This document shows positions 14,125 through 14,741 of a stretch of DNA of 14,741 nt, piece after piece; positions within the stretch are counted from its first letter, which is position 1; every line of letters starts with the position of its first letter. This DNA comes from Bryobacterales bacterium. Lineage in GTDB: Bacteria; Acidobacteriota; Terriglobia; Bryobacterales; Bryobacteraceae. Below the pieces are notes generated by a model. That model searched no databases. It worked only from the letters and a program-made list of their open reading frames with translations, and had not been told where the DNA came from. The stretch is taken from contig PKZC01000337.1 of NCBI GenBank assembly GCA_003132905.1, positions 12,425 to 27,165 of the forward strand, in the 5' to 3' direction. Made by a program: the position numbers and the translations under genes.

Positions 14125-14741
14125 ATGAAATACAGCGTTTTCGCTTCGCTCTTGGTAGCGGCGCTTTCGTCCTTGCCGGCAGCGGCCCAAGCTCCGGCGG
14201 CCAAGGCTGCGACATCCTCTAAGGCCAACTGGACTCAGCCGAAAACCGCATGGGGCGATCCCGACCTGCAAGGACAATGGCCGGCCACCGCCAATATCCC
14301 CATGCAGCGGCCCGCTACTTTGGGCGATCGAGCCGAGCTCACCGATGAGGAACTAGCCCAGCGCGAAAGCCAGTCGAAAAAACAAGCGGCGGAAGATGGC
14401 GAGGAAGTAGCCAAGGGCGGCGATGTCACTATCAACCCTCCTTCTTATTGGGTGGAGCGCGGCAAGCCGGTCCGTCAAGCGTCGCTGGTGGTGGATCCTC
14501 CGAATGGCAGAATTCCTCCGTTGACTCCCGATGGACAGGCTCAGGTGAAGGCGTTGCGCGGCGGCCTTGGGCCCGGCAGCCACTTCCCCGACAAAGTGGA
14601 TTCCTGGGAAGACTTCGACATTTACAGCCGCTGCATCACGCGTGGCGTGGTGAACAGCATGCTGCCGACGCTTTACAACTTCGGCAACGAGATCCTGCAG
14701 GCGCCGGGTTACGTGATTATCCGCAATGAAATGATTCACGA
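14125..14741 (+). CDS. Exported WGDPDLQG-family protein, tandem paralogue, 3' end missing
   Basis: Open from the ATG at 14125 to the window edge: 205 codons, no stop. A signal peptide (VFASLLVAALSSLPAAA, cleavage before QAPA) is followed by PKTAWGDPDLQGQWPAT, IPMQRP, LTDEELAQRESQSKKQA, NPPSYWVERGKPVRQASLV, VDPPNGRIPPLT, IYSRCITRG, NFGNEILQAPG and VIIRNEMIH. It aligns block by block with the 330-aa protein at 12633, so about 120 more residues, including a GHWEG block, are expected beyond the window. An extra Ala/Lys-rich spacer follows the signal. It belongs to the same operon-like run as its paralogue and the DUF6152 gene. Function unknown. Confidence 0.88.
   Translation, partial: MKYSVFASLLVAALSSLPAAAQAPAAKAATSSKANWTQPKTAWGDPDLQGQWPATANIPMQRPATLGDRAELTDEELAQRESQSKKQAAEDGEEVAKGGDVTINPPSYWVERGKPVRQASLVVDPPNGRIPPLTPDGQAQVKALRGGLGPGSHFPDKVDSWEDFDIYSRCITRGVVNSMLPTLYNFGNEILQAPGYVIIRNEMIH
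14713..14741 (+). repeat. 29-bp exact repeat, copy 2
   Basis: Identical to 13188-13216, in the equivalent position of the paralogous gene. It reaches the last base of the window. Confidence 0.8.

Overview
The window reads as chromosomal DNA of a free-living Gram-negative bacterium, most likely an acidobacterium of the Solibacter/Bryobacter type. The reasons are several exported proteins of the 'WGDPDLQG' and 'GHWEGDTLV' families next to a DUF6152 protein and a cytochrome c-PQQ dehydrogenase fusion, a common grouping in that phylum, together with fairly high GC. This is recognition by eye, not a database placement.

Left part (1-8077): a plus-strand catabolic block with an insert. It starts with the tail of an ornithine cyclodeaminase/mu-crystallin family gene (to 196). 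It continues at 2658 with an exported prolyl oligopeptidase, an FAD-dependent oxidoreductase, an 82-residue membrane-anchored coiled-coil protein, and the large and small subunits of a bacterial aconitase X (start and stop overlap as ATGA). Characterised bacterial aconitase X enzymes are cis-3-hydroxy-L-proline dehydratases, and their product, delta1-pyrroline-2-carboxylate, is reduced to L-proline by an ornithine cyclodeaminase-family enzyme. The block therefore plausibly frees and converts proline or hydroxyproline from peptides.

Between the first two genes of that block lies a complete minus-strand restriction-modification cassette (242-2503): vsr, a C5-cytosine methyltransferase, and a GIY-YIG restriction endonuclease of the Eco29kI type. 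The first two overlap by ATGA. The third follows after 7 bases with a TTG start. GC is visibly lower than in the neighbours, which suggests horizontal acquisition.

Right part (8120-14741): a minus-strand periplasmic PQQ dehydrogenase with an N-terminal cytochrome c domain, a divergent exported TPR protein, a minus-strand metallophosphoesterase, and then a plus-strand run of four exported proteins (271 aa, 330 aa, DUF6152, and a tandem paralogue of the 330-aa protein cut by the window end). The PQQ/TPR intergenic region is rich in signals: a 23-bp imperfect palindrome over a possible PQQ-gene promoter, a sigma70-like promoter for the TPR gene, three TGTAA repeats at about 16-17 bp, and a hairpin whose 3' arm contains part of the TPR gene's Shine-Dalgarno sequence.

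I saw no tRNA, rRNA, CRISPR array, IS element or convincing rho-independent terminator. No gap without a gene exceeds about 155 bp.
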